DNA of 64,000 bases from Eutypa lata. Taxonomy: Eukaryota; Ascomycota; Sordariomycetes; Xylariales; Diatrypaceae. The translations under genes and the position numbers were made by a program. This document shows, in pieces, positions 1 through 12,597 of this stretch; position 1 is the stretch's first letter, and each line of letters opens with the position of its first letter. Below the pieces are notes generated by a model. It worked only from the letters and a program-made list of their open reading frames with translations. It did no database searches and had not been told where the DNA came from. The DNA is taken from assembly GCA_022661535.1 (NCBI GenBank), contig JAKULF010000011.1, positions 1,674,001 to 1,738,000 of the forward strand, read 5' to 3'.

Positions 1-2387
1 ATTATGTACTTACTTACATGCTGCTGTTGACATTGTGCGATCTTTTTTTTGTTAAGGATCCAGGGGATAAGTCAACCCTGGTAATTTGTAAACCAATGAA
101 AATCGTCGTCACACACTTTTACCGGAGTAACACTCAATTGGCAGGTTTTATTTTAAAAGCGACAGTCGTCCTTTTACCACAACCTTGATAGATACGTAAC
201 AGAACTAAAGAGATGCATTAACAGCGGATTCGGAATATGGAAAACTGGATGAGGATCTTTCTATTTTGGCTGGACCCCAAAATCCTATGACCCCAACTCT
301 TGACCACTCTCCGTGTAACTACAGGATTACGATCTGACGATGCAAAAATAAGACTCATCCAAGCAGTAAAGCTAAACAGCTCTAGATCAACTGTTCTCCT
401 TTTTAACACTAGTAAGCCAACTACTTAGCAACCAGCAACAGAGATTAAGCGACTAAGCCAGTCTTTCGAAGCTGGAACAAGTCCGCTGTGGGGAAATGGC
501 TAGTTTAGAAAATATAGACCGTCGCTTTAGGATCTCTCTTTGCCGCCGTGCCGAGCCTCGAGAATTGCCTTTCATCCAATCATCCTACTTTCTACTCTTG
601 GATTGTACAGGGACCCCTGTTGAAAATCAGCCAATCCTCGTTCGTAAGCGCCCTCACACCACATCTGCCACTACTGCGAGGGACGACATCCGTCACCAAT
701 CCCTTGACCTATTCACCTATAGAGCCCGCCATCTCTGCCCAACCACATTATGGAGTTCAGCCTTCTCCAATCCCCGTAGTTGAAACCCAGGTCAACGGTT
801 TGTATCGTTCAGGAATGAGCTTCATTAGCGCAGCAAAGAGGCGCTATCCAGCCATTCAAATCTCGAACGAGCCCATTGTCAGGCGAGTTGCCTGCCCCCA
901 GTGGCTCCCGAGAATTGATTGAATGGATAACCATTCTATTCAATCTACAAGGGACTGGGACACATGATAGATTTGGGCAAGAGCTCAACCGCCACTCATA
1001 CATCATAATCCCTCTCAGTTATTATGCTTAGGAGAAAACAGCGGAGAACTAGGGCTTGTTCATTCACCTTCTGGTTTCTATCATGACGCAACTAGGCGGT
1101 AAAAAATCTCCGCTATGGAGGCAGAGAATACATTGCAAACCTCTATTTTCAGCTTTCTCTGTTCGCTTTGCTGGCGGTGTATAATCAATCTAGCTCTTCT
1201 TCCCGTAGGCTCCGTTCAGTGACGAAGCTTGAGTAGGCGGCATCGCTTGCAACCGGACAGAGCCACAATACCTACATCAGCAGTGAGTAAGGTGAGGCTA
1301 ATTATATCAAATGTGAAATGTACCTTCAGCCCCCCCTGTCTTCCCTGCTGCAACGTCGGCCAGTCACCCCATCCCCAGCCCTAGTAGTTAATTCGATCAC
1401 CTCTGCTATCTGACCTATCCCCTGTCTATTCGGCATGGAAATGGCTGATCACATCCTTGCCCAGATACTAGGCCATGCAGACCTTGGCTTAGCCGGACCG
1501 TATCCGCTCTGAATTTGGCTGCTCGCTTTTATATTCGATTTCGGCCATTGACAGCTCAGAACAGCTCGACTTTAGGCGCTGCATGTTCGATAGCGATACA
1601 CGACTTATTTGGTCGTTCACACCCCCGAATTGGGTTGCATAGTTCTTTCTTTGCTTCTTCTTCGCATCTTGTTCATGCGATCTTTCTGTTCTTGCATATG
1701 ATCCCAAGCCTGCTCCCTCCCCTCCCCTATGAGATCTGCTGCAGCGAGAAGCGCCAACGCAGCAGGCTTGATTCAAATATAGTTACACTGCCACTAATGC
1801 AACCTGCTTTCCACGAGGCGATAACAGATTGCACACCCACAGTGTAACCACCTTCATTACCTCCTGTCTCCGCGTGTTTCCTCCCCCCCCCCCCCCTTTA
1901 TTCTAACCTGAGACCACCACCTTCTCCTCCTCGACCGTACACGATCCACGGCAGGGCAGGAAAGCAACGATACGTGATAATAATTTCGAATCGCGCATAC
2001 GAGCTCAGGCCACTGCTGCCGAGAAACGATCACACCGTCATTCACCGAATCCCGCCCTCGAGAGCTGTAGCTCAAAGTCTGCCACTCCGCTACACCGATC
2101 GTGGAGAAATAGCGTGGTCCGGGAACGGGCAGCTTCTCAGCTGTCGTGTGTAATGTTCGGCGCCCGAACTGGTGTAGCATCCCCGCTTGGCTAGGTTCTT
2201 TTTGGGGGAGGGACCTATCTTGAGGAAAACATTCGCATGTCGAAGTGAGTGAGTTGTCTGCACGATCTGAAGACAAGGTTCGAGCTACGAGGAATTTTCC
2301 GCTCGGCGTCTATAATAAAGCCCTGCGCAAGTTTTTCTGTTTGATGGGCTGCCTGCTTACACGCCGTATAAGATCAACAGTATTACA
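1..2387. other. Intergenic region, no supported gene
   Basis: Only short, unrelated open frames occur here on both strands, none with a recognisable domain. The stretch is mixed in composition and contains a 14-base C run near 1883-1896. The last ~80 bases hold a TATA-like CTATAATAAA at about 2309-2318, a plausible core promoter for the WD40 gene that starts at 2388. Confidence 0.6.
1883..1896. repeat. poly(C) tract, 14 nt
   Basis: Uninterrupted run of C read directly, about 490 nt upstream of the WD40-protein start. Its exact length is vulnerable to sequencing error. Confidence 0.8.
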
Positions 2388-5300
2388 ATGTCGTCTTCAG
2401 CCCACCAGACGGTGTCTCGGCATCGCAATGCCTCGATGAGTTCCTCTGGGAGATCGTCAAGAAAGGGCCAGGTGGTGGCCGCAGAACCGAAGGATTTCAC
2501 GTCACCCACCTCTCTAATGAGGTATTTCGAGCCGACAGCTGCAACGGCTTCGATGTTTTTATATGCCCGTACGTGGACCCATGCCCTTCTAACCTAGCTA
2601 GGGTGGTGCTAATTGGATCGCAGAGGGAAGTTCCGTGGTAGTCTCACACCATGACAGTTTAACTATAGAAAGGAGGTTCTCGCGACACTCCGCGGAGGTT
2701 CAATTACTAGCTGTCGACACGCAGAGCGAAATAGGGGCCGGGAGGCTGGTTGTCAGTTACGATGTGGATATGACCGCAATAGTGTGGGATTTGATGACTG
2801 GGGATGAGGTCGCTCGATTTGCATCATACGAGAACCTCACCTGCGCCGCTTGGATGCGAAACGGCAACGTCGCTTTTGGTAGGCGTAGTCTGTTTTTGGC
2901 TCTTTTTTGTTGCACTTTGAGCCTCCATGCTGGCTGGGAACGCCGCTGACATCAGACCCAGGCAACACACAAGGAAACGTTATTCTTTTCGAGCCAACGA
3001 CGTCCGAGCATATCTCTGCGAGGACAATAGACCAGATTGCAATCACAGCACTTGCTCCTGCAGCAGACTGCAGGACATTTGCCATTGGGTAAGATGGCTG
3101 GCTACCTACTCACCCGATCCGGCATATGTTCTATTGGAAGGCCTCCAGCACTAACCGACCCCTATGTAGGTATCAGAATGGTTCGCTCCTCATTGCGACC
3201 CTTCAGCCTAGGTTCACCATCCTACATAATCTAAGCACATCGAGGGCGCCGTCGCCCATTGTCAACCTTGCGTGGCATGCGTCGTCTTCCCGGCAAAAAT
3301 CGGACATGTTGGCCGTGCAGACCAATGATGGCGACCTCAGGGTTTGGAGCGTGGCAAAATCCTTCAATAGCGATGACCCTGCCAAGGTTGTGCGGATCCT
3401 AAAACGAACAGACAATTACCAAAATGGTCCCAACTGGATGGGTTGGTCTAAGAACGGCCGCATAATCCAGTATTCTGAAGGGTAAGTTGGTTGACCGATC
3501 CGAACCCCCCCCATGCATGCCATGCCCACTATTCTCTCGCGCGCGCTTAGCTGCATTGACCGCTGGCTGATTGATATACTACGCCGCAGGGAGACATTGT
3601 CATGGGATGTTCGAACAAAGCATGTTACCTGGGACAGCATACCGACCCTTGATCATGTCCGCGGGCTCGCCGTGTACGGGGCCGGTGCGACCTTGTTTAC
3701 GTTGGGGGCCACCAACACTGTCCAGCAGTTTGACCTCAATACGCCCTCGCTTATGGTTGCTAACGTCCAGCATCCCGCTAACCTTTTGCCACCATCCCCA
3801 CCCGTTTCAATCGAGGAACAGGCAGAGCAGGGTGTGGTTATCATTGGTACCGAGTCCGACTCGTCGATTCCTGTGAACACGGAGGTATCCGAGAGTGATG
3901 ATGATAATATGTCGCCACTTGCTAGACTCGCCAGGGGTGTCGAGCCCTCCGAGGACTCCTTTGACCAGGATCGCTATATGGCCGCCAGCCCGGTTTCCAG
4001 CAGAAGTCGGGCCTCCTCTACGGTGTCTAAGTCGTCTACCAACTCCAAGGCTCGCGGTCAATACCCTCCCTCGGTTATGTCACGTGGTATGACAGAAAAC
4101 ACCTACATCTCTACCGGATCGTCTCTGAAGTCCGCTGCTTTGCCTCCCTATGGCGACAAGGATGCCTACTCCATCGGAAGTGTTAGTTCCGCGTCGGTTA
4201 CCTCCTCCACTCGTTCGTCCCGTCATCGTCCCTCGCGATTACGGAATGAAGTGCTACGCAGTCCCGAAGACAACAAGGTCGCCGATCTGTTTCAGTTCAC
4301 GAGAAGCCGTCTACACGACGTCCCTTACAAGCGACTCCCTCTCACCGACCAGAGCCGTCTGACTAATGATGATCTCCGCCGCCAAATGCTCAGTGTTATT
4401 TTCGGGTGGAATAGAGAAATACAAGATTTGGTCCGGGATGAGATGGCCCGGCATCCTAGCGGGTCCCCAAGCCGTATTCTCCTCGCCAAGTGGCTAGGCG
4501 ATATCGACGCCGATGTGATGTCCGCAACGTCTGAGAACATGACGTCTTCTGACTGGATGTTGTTAGCTCTAAGCGGGATTGGAGGGACGGCATCGCAGCA
4601 CAAGCTAGGCCGAGCTTATGTACAGCGTCTTCTAGAGAATGGCGACGTGCATGCAGCCGCGACGATCATGATCGGAATGGGCGACCAAAACGATGCTATC
4701 GAGATCTACATTTCGCACAGGAAGTACATGGAAGCCCTCATCTTGCTCTGCCTCTTCTTTCCCAATGTCTGGGAGCGACAATCTCAAGTCATCAAGAAAT
4801 GGGGTGAGTTCGCGGTTCAACACGGCCAACAACAACTGGCTATCCGATGGTAAGTTTCCAGGATCATTTCATGGGTTTAAAATGGTATCTAACAACCTTT
4901 ATAGTTTTGCTTGCACCGGAATAGAGTCAACCGAGCCATGGACGTCTCCGTCAGCAGCACAAGTGACCTTCCAGAGTCTGAACCAAACCATCCCGGAGAT
5001 TCTGAGCCCGCCGCTCTCTCCTCCGGGGATGAACCGTGGTCCGCAACGCAACCTTGCGAAGTCGTCTGCTCTGAAGCTCATTACCTCATTCGGTGGTGAC
5101 AAAGGGAAGAAGGCCAAATTCTTCGCGGCTGGTGATGGCGGTGCAACGCCCATCGCCGCTGGCGTGACCCCGATAGCGGAGTCGGCGGTTTCGCCCGGCG
5201 GAAATGACCCTAGCACGGCTTTCCTCCGGCCGTCGCAGCGTAGCGCTTTTAACACGCCCTCCTCTGCGATCCCACCGGTTGGATTCAACAGGAAGCGCTT

Positions 5301-8106
5301 GCCATCGATTGGAGAGATCCCTGCTGACCATCGGCCCCGTGACCTCCTTACGGGAGGTGATCTGCCTACGCCTCCAACGGACGCTGTCCCTGACATGAAC
5401 CGCACTCAGCACTCACGCAAGACCTCGAACGAGCAGTACTCTGCCGGCATCTCGCTTGGGAGGTCTGCAACAGCCAGTCCGCACATGATGAGGGACAACC
5501 ACCAACGCCTCAAGGATGCCCCTCCGCCGTCTCCTTCGCCAGAGTCGCTATATGCACTGATGCAGCAAGGGAGGTCTAGTAGAAATGGTGCTCGAAACCG
5601 CATGCCTGAGGGCATGGAACTCAGACTTGACGAGATGGATCCCAGCATAAATGGCGATATCACCTCGCCAGAGCAATCTGTTGCATCGTCAACTAAGTTC
5701 CACTGGCCCAGTCGCCGCCGGGGGCCAGGATCGGTGGCTAGCTCCGTGACGTCACACTCAAGCGCTGGACGTGGGCTGCGAAGTAATACGGTAGGGGCCC
5801 CGGCCAGTGGCAGAAACATGACCGACTACATCCACAGCCTAGACACCGCTCAGCAATACTCGGCGAAGGGGCGGAGTCGAGACAACAGCCGTCAGCGTAC
5901 CGACGACCGCGTTGGGAGAAGCCGTGACGAAAGCCGATCGCGCAAGGGAGGCGCGAGAGAGGCTTCAGAGGACCGAGGCCGTTCCATTTCGAGGCAGTGG
6001 ACACCGAAGCCGGCTAAGCGCTCGCCCACATCCCCTGTCCCCATGTCACCTGAAGATCTCATCAACCTGAGCACTCCGACCCATCCCGACACTGATTCTA
6101 ACGAAGAGGTCGTCTTGTCGATCAATGTCGATAGGCGAGATCCGTCCACGGTCCGAAAAGCGAGTCAAATCCGCCGCACCTCTCCCAATGCCCGCGTGTC
6201 GAGTCGCGCATCCAGCCGCCGTCGCCGCAGCTTGGAGCGGAGGCCGCCAGCTCTAGATATCCGGGGTAGAAGTGAGAACCGCGGCGACGGCTCTGTGATG
6301 AGGTCTCCTTCCTCTCCCTTGCCGATGTCAGCGCAGGCCCACTTCTACGCGTCGGACGACGACGAGGACTACCGCGCTGCGCTAGAGTCACAGGAGCAAT
6401 TCAGGAACAGGCACAACCGCAGCGGGAGCACGAAGGACCCCTCGTCGCCCGCGGTGGGGCGAAGGCGGGACCGCTCCGAGAGTCGCCGCAGGAGGGCAAA
6501 GACGCCAGCCGAGCAGGAACCACCGATCCCCACGCCGATCCCCACGCCGACGCCGACGCAGATCCTTAAGGAGAGGAGCACCTCCCGCGCCGGGGACCTG
6601 AAGAAGATGATGGCCGAGAGGCAGGCCAAGAAGGAGGCGGCCGCGCGGGAGCTCGAGGAACGTCGCAAGTCTCTTGCCCGGCGGCCCTCAGCCCCGCCGA
6701 TCCCGCACCCGGACGAGCTGTCTCCGATCGTCTCCCGGCCGCCTAGCGCCTTCGAGCTCCCGCAGACCACCTTCGTGCCTCCGAAGGATATGCCCGTGAG
6801 GAGCCACACGGCCGACCACACCACCACGAGAGGGTCTTACGTGCGAAGCAACGGGAACAGGCCCGTGATCGGCCTCCCGGCCACGCCCAAGGCCATGCGC
6901 CTGAAGTTCGAAAGCCACCACGACCGGAACATCCCCCAGGTGCCACCCATCCCGACCTCGGCGAAGACCTCGCCGTCTTCTGCCTCTTCCTCCGGCGGCC
7001 AGCCGTCGCCCAGCAAGTCCGAGAAGTCTGCCAATAACTCCCCGACCAAGCTACCACCACAGCCACAACCACAGGAGAACGACGCGCCGACGCTGCTGAC
7101 CCTGCTCCCCTCCACCGTGTACTCCCCGCCCATGCGTCCGAGCATCGACAGGTGCATGTCGGCGCCGATCCCCGAGGAGCCCCAGAGCCGCGGGTCTATC
7201 GGTCTGCCCGCCCACCCCGGGTTCCAGATGGGGATGCAGGCCGGGAGCCGGGCGCCGCGCAGGGGCTCCGTGTCGCGGAAGATGAGCGCCGACGCCGCAG
7301 CCGGCATGCGCGGTATCGACGAGATGCTCGGCATGTCGCAAAAGCTGAGACAGCAGCAGCAGCAGCAGCAGCACTCGCGGAGATCCTCGCGCGACGACCA
7401 GATCCCCCCTCCGCCACCGCCGCCACCAGTGCCGGTCCTCAAGGAGCTCCAGCACCTCGCCACGCCGCCGCCGCCTCCTCCGGCGCCGCTCCCGGGCATG
7501 AGACTCAGCAACGGTAGCAGCAGTAGCCACGGCAGCAACGGCAACATCGTCAGCGCGACCCCGGGCGGTGGTACGATCGAAATCGTGATGGACGATGATG
7601 ATCAACAGCAGCAGAACAGCAATGCCCCGGCTGCGGCGCCAATGAGCGAGGCTACCGTCCCGATCATCGCGGCGCCCGCGCCCCCGGCGGCTCGCAATGG
7701 CAACGGGAATGGAAATGGCAACGGACACAGCAGGGGTCGCAGCATCACGGAGAGCTCGAGCTCGATCGCGGGGCGCATCAGTCGCGCGACTGAGCGCCTG
7801 CGGTCTGCGAGCCGCGGGCGGAACACCAATAATGGTTCTGCGCTGGGAAGGGGAACGAAGTCACCGGACAGCACGTCGCCGTACGAGAGCTTGCCCCCGG
7901 TGAGCTACAACGGTGGGCAGCACATCGCCGTTCAGCAGCAGCAACAGCAATTACAGATGCAGCTACAGTTACAACAGCAGCAACAGCAACAGCAACAGAA
8001 CATAGAACGCCACCCAAGGGAAGTTCGGGCCGCGTACCAACAGCAACAGCAGCAGCAGCAGCAACGGGAATTCGGCACTGGGCTGCTGGAGAGCGAGATG
8101 ATTTAG
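2388..8106 (+). CDS. WD40 / Gemin5-TPR-like large scaffold protein with polyQ tail
   Basis: Six exons can be joined in frame: 2388-2568, 2624-2878, 2962-3088, 3170-3481, 3590-4849 and 4905-8106. All introns are GT-AG and 54-108 nt long. They give a protein of about 1778 residues. The N-terminal third has WD40-type strands such as MTAIVWDL and GDLRVWSVAK. Residues ~545-740 form a helical block (LRRQMLSVIFGWNREIQDL onward) that resembles the TPR-like region of Gemin5-type proteins. The last ~1000 residues are Ser/Arg/Pro-rich and disordered, with a KKMMAERQAKKEAAARELEE helix, polyproline, and glutamine runs at ~1527 and ~1722-1767. Fungi of this group usually carry one such large WD protein of unknown role. 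A part in RNP or ribosome biology would be an inference from Gemin5. The exon chain is strongly supported; the exact start is slightly less certain. Confidence 0.85.
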
Positions 8107-10430
8107 ATCTTTTAACATCAACTCACTCACTCACTTCATTCACTGGTGTTGCGTCTGACCTGATCTTGGTGGAGTCTATTTGTTACGTTCAAATATCTTT
8201 CTTTCTTCCCTTCATTGCATTGGTTATTGCATTGTCTGGTTGGTTTGATACCGGTTTTATTTTTTGCCATATACACGACGACGCAATTCGAAATTCCTAC
8301 AGAAGCTTCCACTCTTGTTTTTTTGGCTTTGCATGGCGCAGGCGTTTGATTGATTGATATCTTAACCTTCTTACCTTCTTGTTCACCTGATACCATTTCC
8401 TCACTTCTTCTTTTTCTCTTCGTCGGCGATCGAGCCTCTTTTTAAACCCCTATGGGAACGGCGGAATGGGGTCTTCTCAGCATAGCGTATACCGGCCTCC
8501 TTTTTTTTTTATCTCTCGATTCTTGGTCTTGGAAAGAAAAATGAAGCTGCCTCCAGAGGCCTTGTACCATTTCATCGACTTCCCCCCTTTTTTGTTGAAC
8601 TTCACTCCCTCCCTCGGGTGTTGATTGATTGTTGTTCCAATGACGAGAAACGGCCGATACCTTAGCTTACTTAACATTCTGATTATACAACTTTATTCAT
8701 TCAGTTCAGCATCTTTGTTTATTTTTATCTTACATTCCATCATGATTCATGACACTGGTTGAAGGAAAAACCAAGAAGACAGAAAGGCAAAACGACAGAC
8801 AGATGAGCGGGATACCTACATCATATATATACTACTACTATTTACACACACACACACACACACACACTGACTCACTCACTCACACGCACTTATATATATA
8901 GCATATACGCATACAGCGGAGGCATGCTGGAATCACTTCTGGTTGACTGACTGGACTGGTATTCATTTGTGCGAAGAAGATGAAAGGGGGGCGGCAGAGG
9001 AGGGCGGGGGTTGTTCTTGTTTTTTGCTTTCTGTTTTGGAATCGGGATATCTTTTGGAATCAAGAATGACATGAAATGACTGGCTGGAACAGGGAAATAG
9101 GGATAGGAATAGGAAATTCGCCACACGGCAACGCAATGATGATGGATGGATGGATGGGACTGATGATGAGAGTCTAGTACGGGTTCACACCTTGGGGGGA
9201 AAAGAAGAGATAAAAAAAATGTTTGAAGATGATTGATTGAAAAGTGAAAAAGGGGACGGACGGGGTAGCGGGCAGAGCATGATATGATGATCCAAAAAAC
9301 TTTGGGGGGTGAACGGGAAAAGTGTTGTTGGTTGATTGGTGGGTTGGTTGGAGTGTGTCCGTCCATCTGATCTGACTGTCTAGTACAATTGCTACAATGT
9401 TGCCTCGCGGCACTTGTTATCTATCTATTATATATCCATTATTTTCTTTCTTTCATGCCTCTTGAAGTTACTGCTTGTGTTACGTATGTCAAGGGAAATA
9501 CATCCACGTAGGGTTGTTCAGCATGACGATGCATTTTGCTGGAGTATGTTTACTTGCTTATATACGTAGGTAGTTTGAATAGCTTCCATTGATAATCAAC
9601 CGCATACAATAAAAAGAAAGGTACCAATTCAACTCAAGAGGTAAAATAAAATAGAATTGCAGAAAAGCAGCGACAATCAAACAAACTACGTGCGAGAGAT
9701 GATGATAATACATAATAGATAGTAATAGAATGAACAGGCAAAAAGAATAATTGGAGTTGACAGTCTCCATCTCGAGGGACTAGCCCAAGTTCCCCAAGCC
9801 AGCTGTGTTCCACCAAGCTACGCGACGGGGGAGGTTCTCTGCAGAGTGAAGCCTCCCTGAAGTGTGTCCTCCATTTCTTAGGACCACCCAATCGACACTG
9901 GTTGCCCGAGCGGATGGATGAAACCCCCGCAGCGTCCTCGGCGGGCAGGGCTTGGGGGATCTGACGGAATTGGGAATTGAATTCTAATCCTTCGAGAATT
10001 GCAAGCGCCTTCTAACCCACATGACCATTACAGTCGGACGTTTTGGTTTTAATTGGGGGTTATAACTATGGGAGGTACGTCGGGGAATCTTCGGTTAAAT
10101 GTTTGCATCAGATCTCAGGCCGCGGTAGCCTGTATGTACCTATGTAACTATGTCCAAGGCTCTTTTTACGAGGGGCTATTGTGGCGTCGATTTCGCTCCC
10201 AATGCCATCCCCCTTAATTGACCAGCATTTGGAATGTCCATTTAAAATAAAATCTTTTTCTTCAGCGATAAAAGCAACGATTAGTTAGGTATACCTAATT
10301 AAAAGGTTCTATTTAAGCAATGTCTCCGCTTTGAAGGTAGTTAAAGCTTCATTATCAAGGTGGCTGTAGCCTATAGACCTAGGTGGTTAAAGCGTAAGGA
10401 AGGATATCTCCACCTGCGTAGGTCCAGAAT
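8107..10430. other. Intergenic region with 3' UTR and microsatellites
   Basis: T-rich and simple-sequence DNA follows the WD40 gene and probably includes its 3' UTR. The open frames on the minus strand are low-complexity shadows. A GC-rich palindromic patch near 9900-10000 (CCCGCAGCGTCCTCGGCGGG) was examined as a tRNA and not accepted. No gene is supported. Confidence 0.6.
8844..8867. repeat. (AC)12 microsatellite
   Basis: Perfect dinucleotide repeat, followed by CTCA-type repeats to about 8885. It lies in the 3' flank of the WD40 gene. Confidence 0.9.
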
Positions 10431-11229
10431 TCATTGGGCTCCACTGTCCACACTCCATGCGGCGCCGGTGACGAAAGTGCTCTTATCACTCAGTAGGAAC
10501 ACTGCGACGTCGGCAACTTCTTGCGCAGTTCCTACGTACTTTGAGCTTGAGGCTGGGTAGTTGGGTGCACGAGCCATATATGCCCTGCGCATGGGTGTAT
10601 CGACGGCGCCACTATTCGGTATCAACATTAGCTGCAACGACATAATCCGCCGGACTACTCACGGCAAGACCCAGTTCACCCTAGCTCTGTCCCTTGTCTC
10701 CTTTGACGCACTCCTCACCATGCCCAGAGACGCATGCTTCGAGGCGGCGAACACAGCAGCGTTTTTCAAGCCCAAGAGAGAGTACATGCTGCCAACGTGG
10801 ACGAAGGCGCCTCCGTGAGTTAGGAAATCAGGCTTCAGGGCCTCTGCTAACACATTGAATGCACCCTTAACGTTCAGGTTCATGATGAATTCATATTCTT
10901 CCAGATTCGTTTCCCACACCGGCTGGGTACCTAGCTCATGGCTGCCGGTGCCTGCAAAATTGGCAACTCCGTCAACCTTCCCAAAATGGGACTTCGTCTT
11001 CTCCAAGAAGCTGGTAACTGTTTCACGGTATGGTCACGTCGACAGACCCGGTTGTGGCGCTCCGTTGGTCTGGGCCGAGTCCACTGTAGACGTGTTCCAG
11101 AGCTGCTGCATTGATATCGCAAAGGCCGACCTTGGCTCCTTCTGCAAGAAGTGTTTTGGCAGTAGCCAGGCCCATGCCCGAAGCTAAGCCAACTACGACA
11201 AAGACCTTTTTATTGCAACTTGAAGACAT
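10431..11229 (-). pseudogene. Short-chain dehydrogenase/reductase (SDR), frameshifted
   Basis: Translation from ATG at 11229 gives a classical SDR N terminus with the Rossmann motif GLASGMG and the cofactor-strand end LCDINAAA. One extra base around 11027-11028 throws the frame into a stop at 11023-11025. In the corrected frame the protein continues with NFAGTG (the NAG-type motif), GSMYS and the conserved end LLSDKSTFVTG. A 51-nt intron (10612-10662) has a CTAAT branch site and joins to the expected PGAVDTPM motif. The active-site YxxxK is FAASK (F codon at 10749-10751), so the catalytic Tyr is absent. SDRs are NAD(P)-dependent oxidoreductases; the substrate is unknown. A frameshift plus a lost catalytic residue suggests a dead gene. 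A sequencing error could explain the shift but would not explain the Phe so easily. Confidence 0.75.
10612..10662 (-). other. Intron in the SDR pseudogene
   Basis: GTGAGT donor, CTAATG branch-like site and TAG acceptor. Removing it restores the SDR motif PGAVDTPM, which is strong evidence that the splice sites were once used. Confidence 0.75.
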
Positions 11230-11726
11230 TTTCGGCTTCTTGGCGTAGCTAGATGTCGGCGTTTCTCGGAGTGGGCTTTAATATTCGCAGTTCTTACAAT
11301 GGTCGAGGGGAAGGTAAATTATGAGAGAATTCTCGACCAATATATGCCATGCCTGCTACGGAGTAAACGAGGTCACAAGGACATTACAGAGTTAGTTCTT
11401 GGCAAACCGCTGCTGTCACGCCTGTGATGATGTCATGTGCTAGAATCCTTAAAATTCGGCAGTTTTCACTTAATTACTGCAAATATAAACGCCGAACTAA
11501 CGTACAATAAGTAGAGTAATAATAATATAATGTTATAATGTTCATAATATAAAATTAAATAAATGAATAAACGAAACTTTACAAAAAGAAAAATATATAC
11601 ATATTTGAACTTCTAGGAGTAAAAGCTCGACACGTTGTCCTTATACATAACTGAATGGGTCAGAACTCTCTTATTGGTTACTAGCTAGATCTCTCACTCG
11701 TCGTCTTAGTAGCTCTCTATGTAACA
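11230..11726. other. AT-rich intergenic spacer
   Basis: The middle, about 11500-11600, is almost pure A/T with ATAATA repeats. No gene is seen. It separates the SDR relic from the NmrA-like relic. Confidence 0.6.
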
Positions 11727-12597
11727 TCATTCAAATCCGTCCTTGCCTATTAATCCCAAAGTTTCATTGTCAGACTCAAAGTCCGCATCACCGTTTGGAT
11801 AGAATATCCTTGCATACATAGCTTTGTAAAAGCCCATCGTGTTGCCCTGTCCAAACTCCTTGTTGCCCTTGGCCTACCGCTCTGTCGTCGACTGATGAGA
11901 GACCTGCGAATCCTTGTCAGTAGTTCCGGTGGCCCTTTCCACGCTATCAAAGATACGGGCTGGCTGGTTTTGGAACTAGACAGGAACACCGGACGGTGGT
12001 GGAATCGAGAGAGCGTAACCGACTTTTCGTTTTCATTTTCCGGAAGTCTCTTCAGGCTAACCAGTGCCGCCAATGAACATCCGCATTGTCACCACGTAGA
12101 GGTATCGATAGCTTTTTTGCCGTCATCGTATAGTACGGCGCTGCAGATTTTCAGGTCGACTCCGAAAAAGGGTTGACTCCGAGCGAGAGACTATATTCAT
12201 ACCAGAAGCCGATCATGAGGGAAATGCAATTTAGACCTAACTCCTTGACTTCACTGATCCTGGAAACGATCGACTGCCCGGCAGGGACGTCCTCTCGAAG
12301 GCTCTGGCTGTCCCAGAAGTTGATGCTGTGGGTATTTGGCATGACGTAAGGCACGCCGGCTGTGGCGGCTACCCTAACCAACTTCGTGTGCGTGTCTGGA
12401 GGAGCGTTCGGGGACAAGGTGATGACAAAAAATTCCCAACCCTTCAAAGCAGAGATAAGGGAATTTACCTCTTCGTAGTCTACGGACTCTACCTTAGTGT
12501 CTAATGAAACACTGTGGCTGCCCGCACGAGAAATTGCTGTTACTGGGTGCTTTCACGTCTTGAGGAGGTACTCGACGAACACTCGCCTGGCACGACT
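11727..12597 (-). pseudogene. NmrA-like NAD(P)-binding oxidoreductase, degraded
   Basis: Pieces of one protein lie in three frames. The segment from ~12590 to 12157 reads TAISRAGSHSVSLDTKVES, then KGWEFFVITLSP, AGVPYVMPNTHSINFWDSQS and LGLNCISLMIGFWYEYSL, typical of fungal NmrA/isoflavone-reductase-like proteins. It is broken by TGA at 12553-12555. The frame shifts near the A run at 12165-12169, continues as FFGVDLKICSAVLYDDGKKA, and meets TGA at 12089-12091. It shifts again near 11950 to IFDSVERATGTTDKD, meets TAG at 11874-11876, and ends GFYKAMYARIFYPNGDAD with a natural stop at 11727-11729. The N-terminal GxxGxxG segment is not recognisable. With several stops and at least two shifts the gene is certainly non-functional. 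The family assignment is fairly secure; the substrate is unknown. Confidence 0.75.

Noticed and set aside
6837..7728. Minus-strand frames over 200 codons with Gly or Arg runs
   Set aside because: Antisense shadows of the Pro/Gln-rich tail of the WD40 protein.
9895..10020. Possible tRNA gene (TTGCCCGAGCGG resembles a Ser/Leu D-arm)
   Set aside because: No matching acceptor stem, anticodon arm or B-box could be paired on either strand.
10997..11024. A tiny intron to explain the SDR frame change
   Set aside because: The only GT-AG pair gives about 28 nt and would remove conserved residues; a one-base insertion is simpler.
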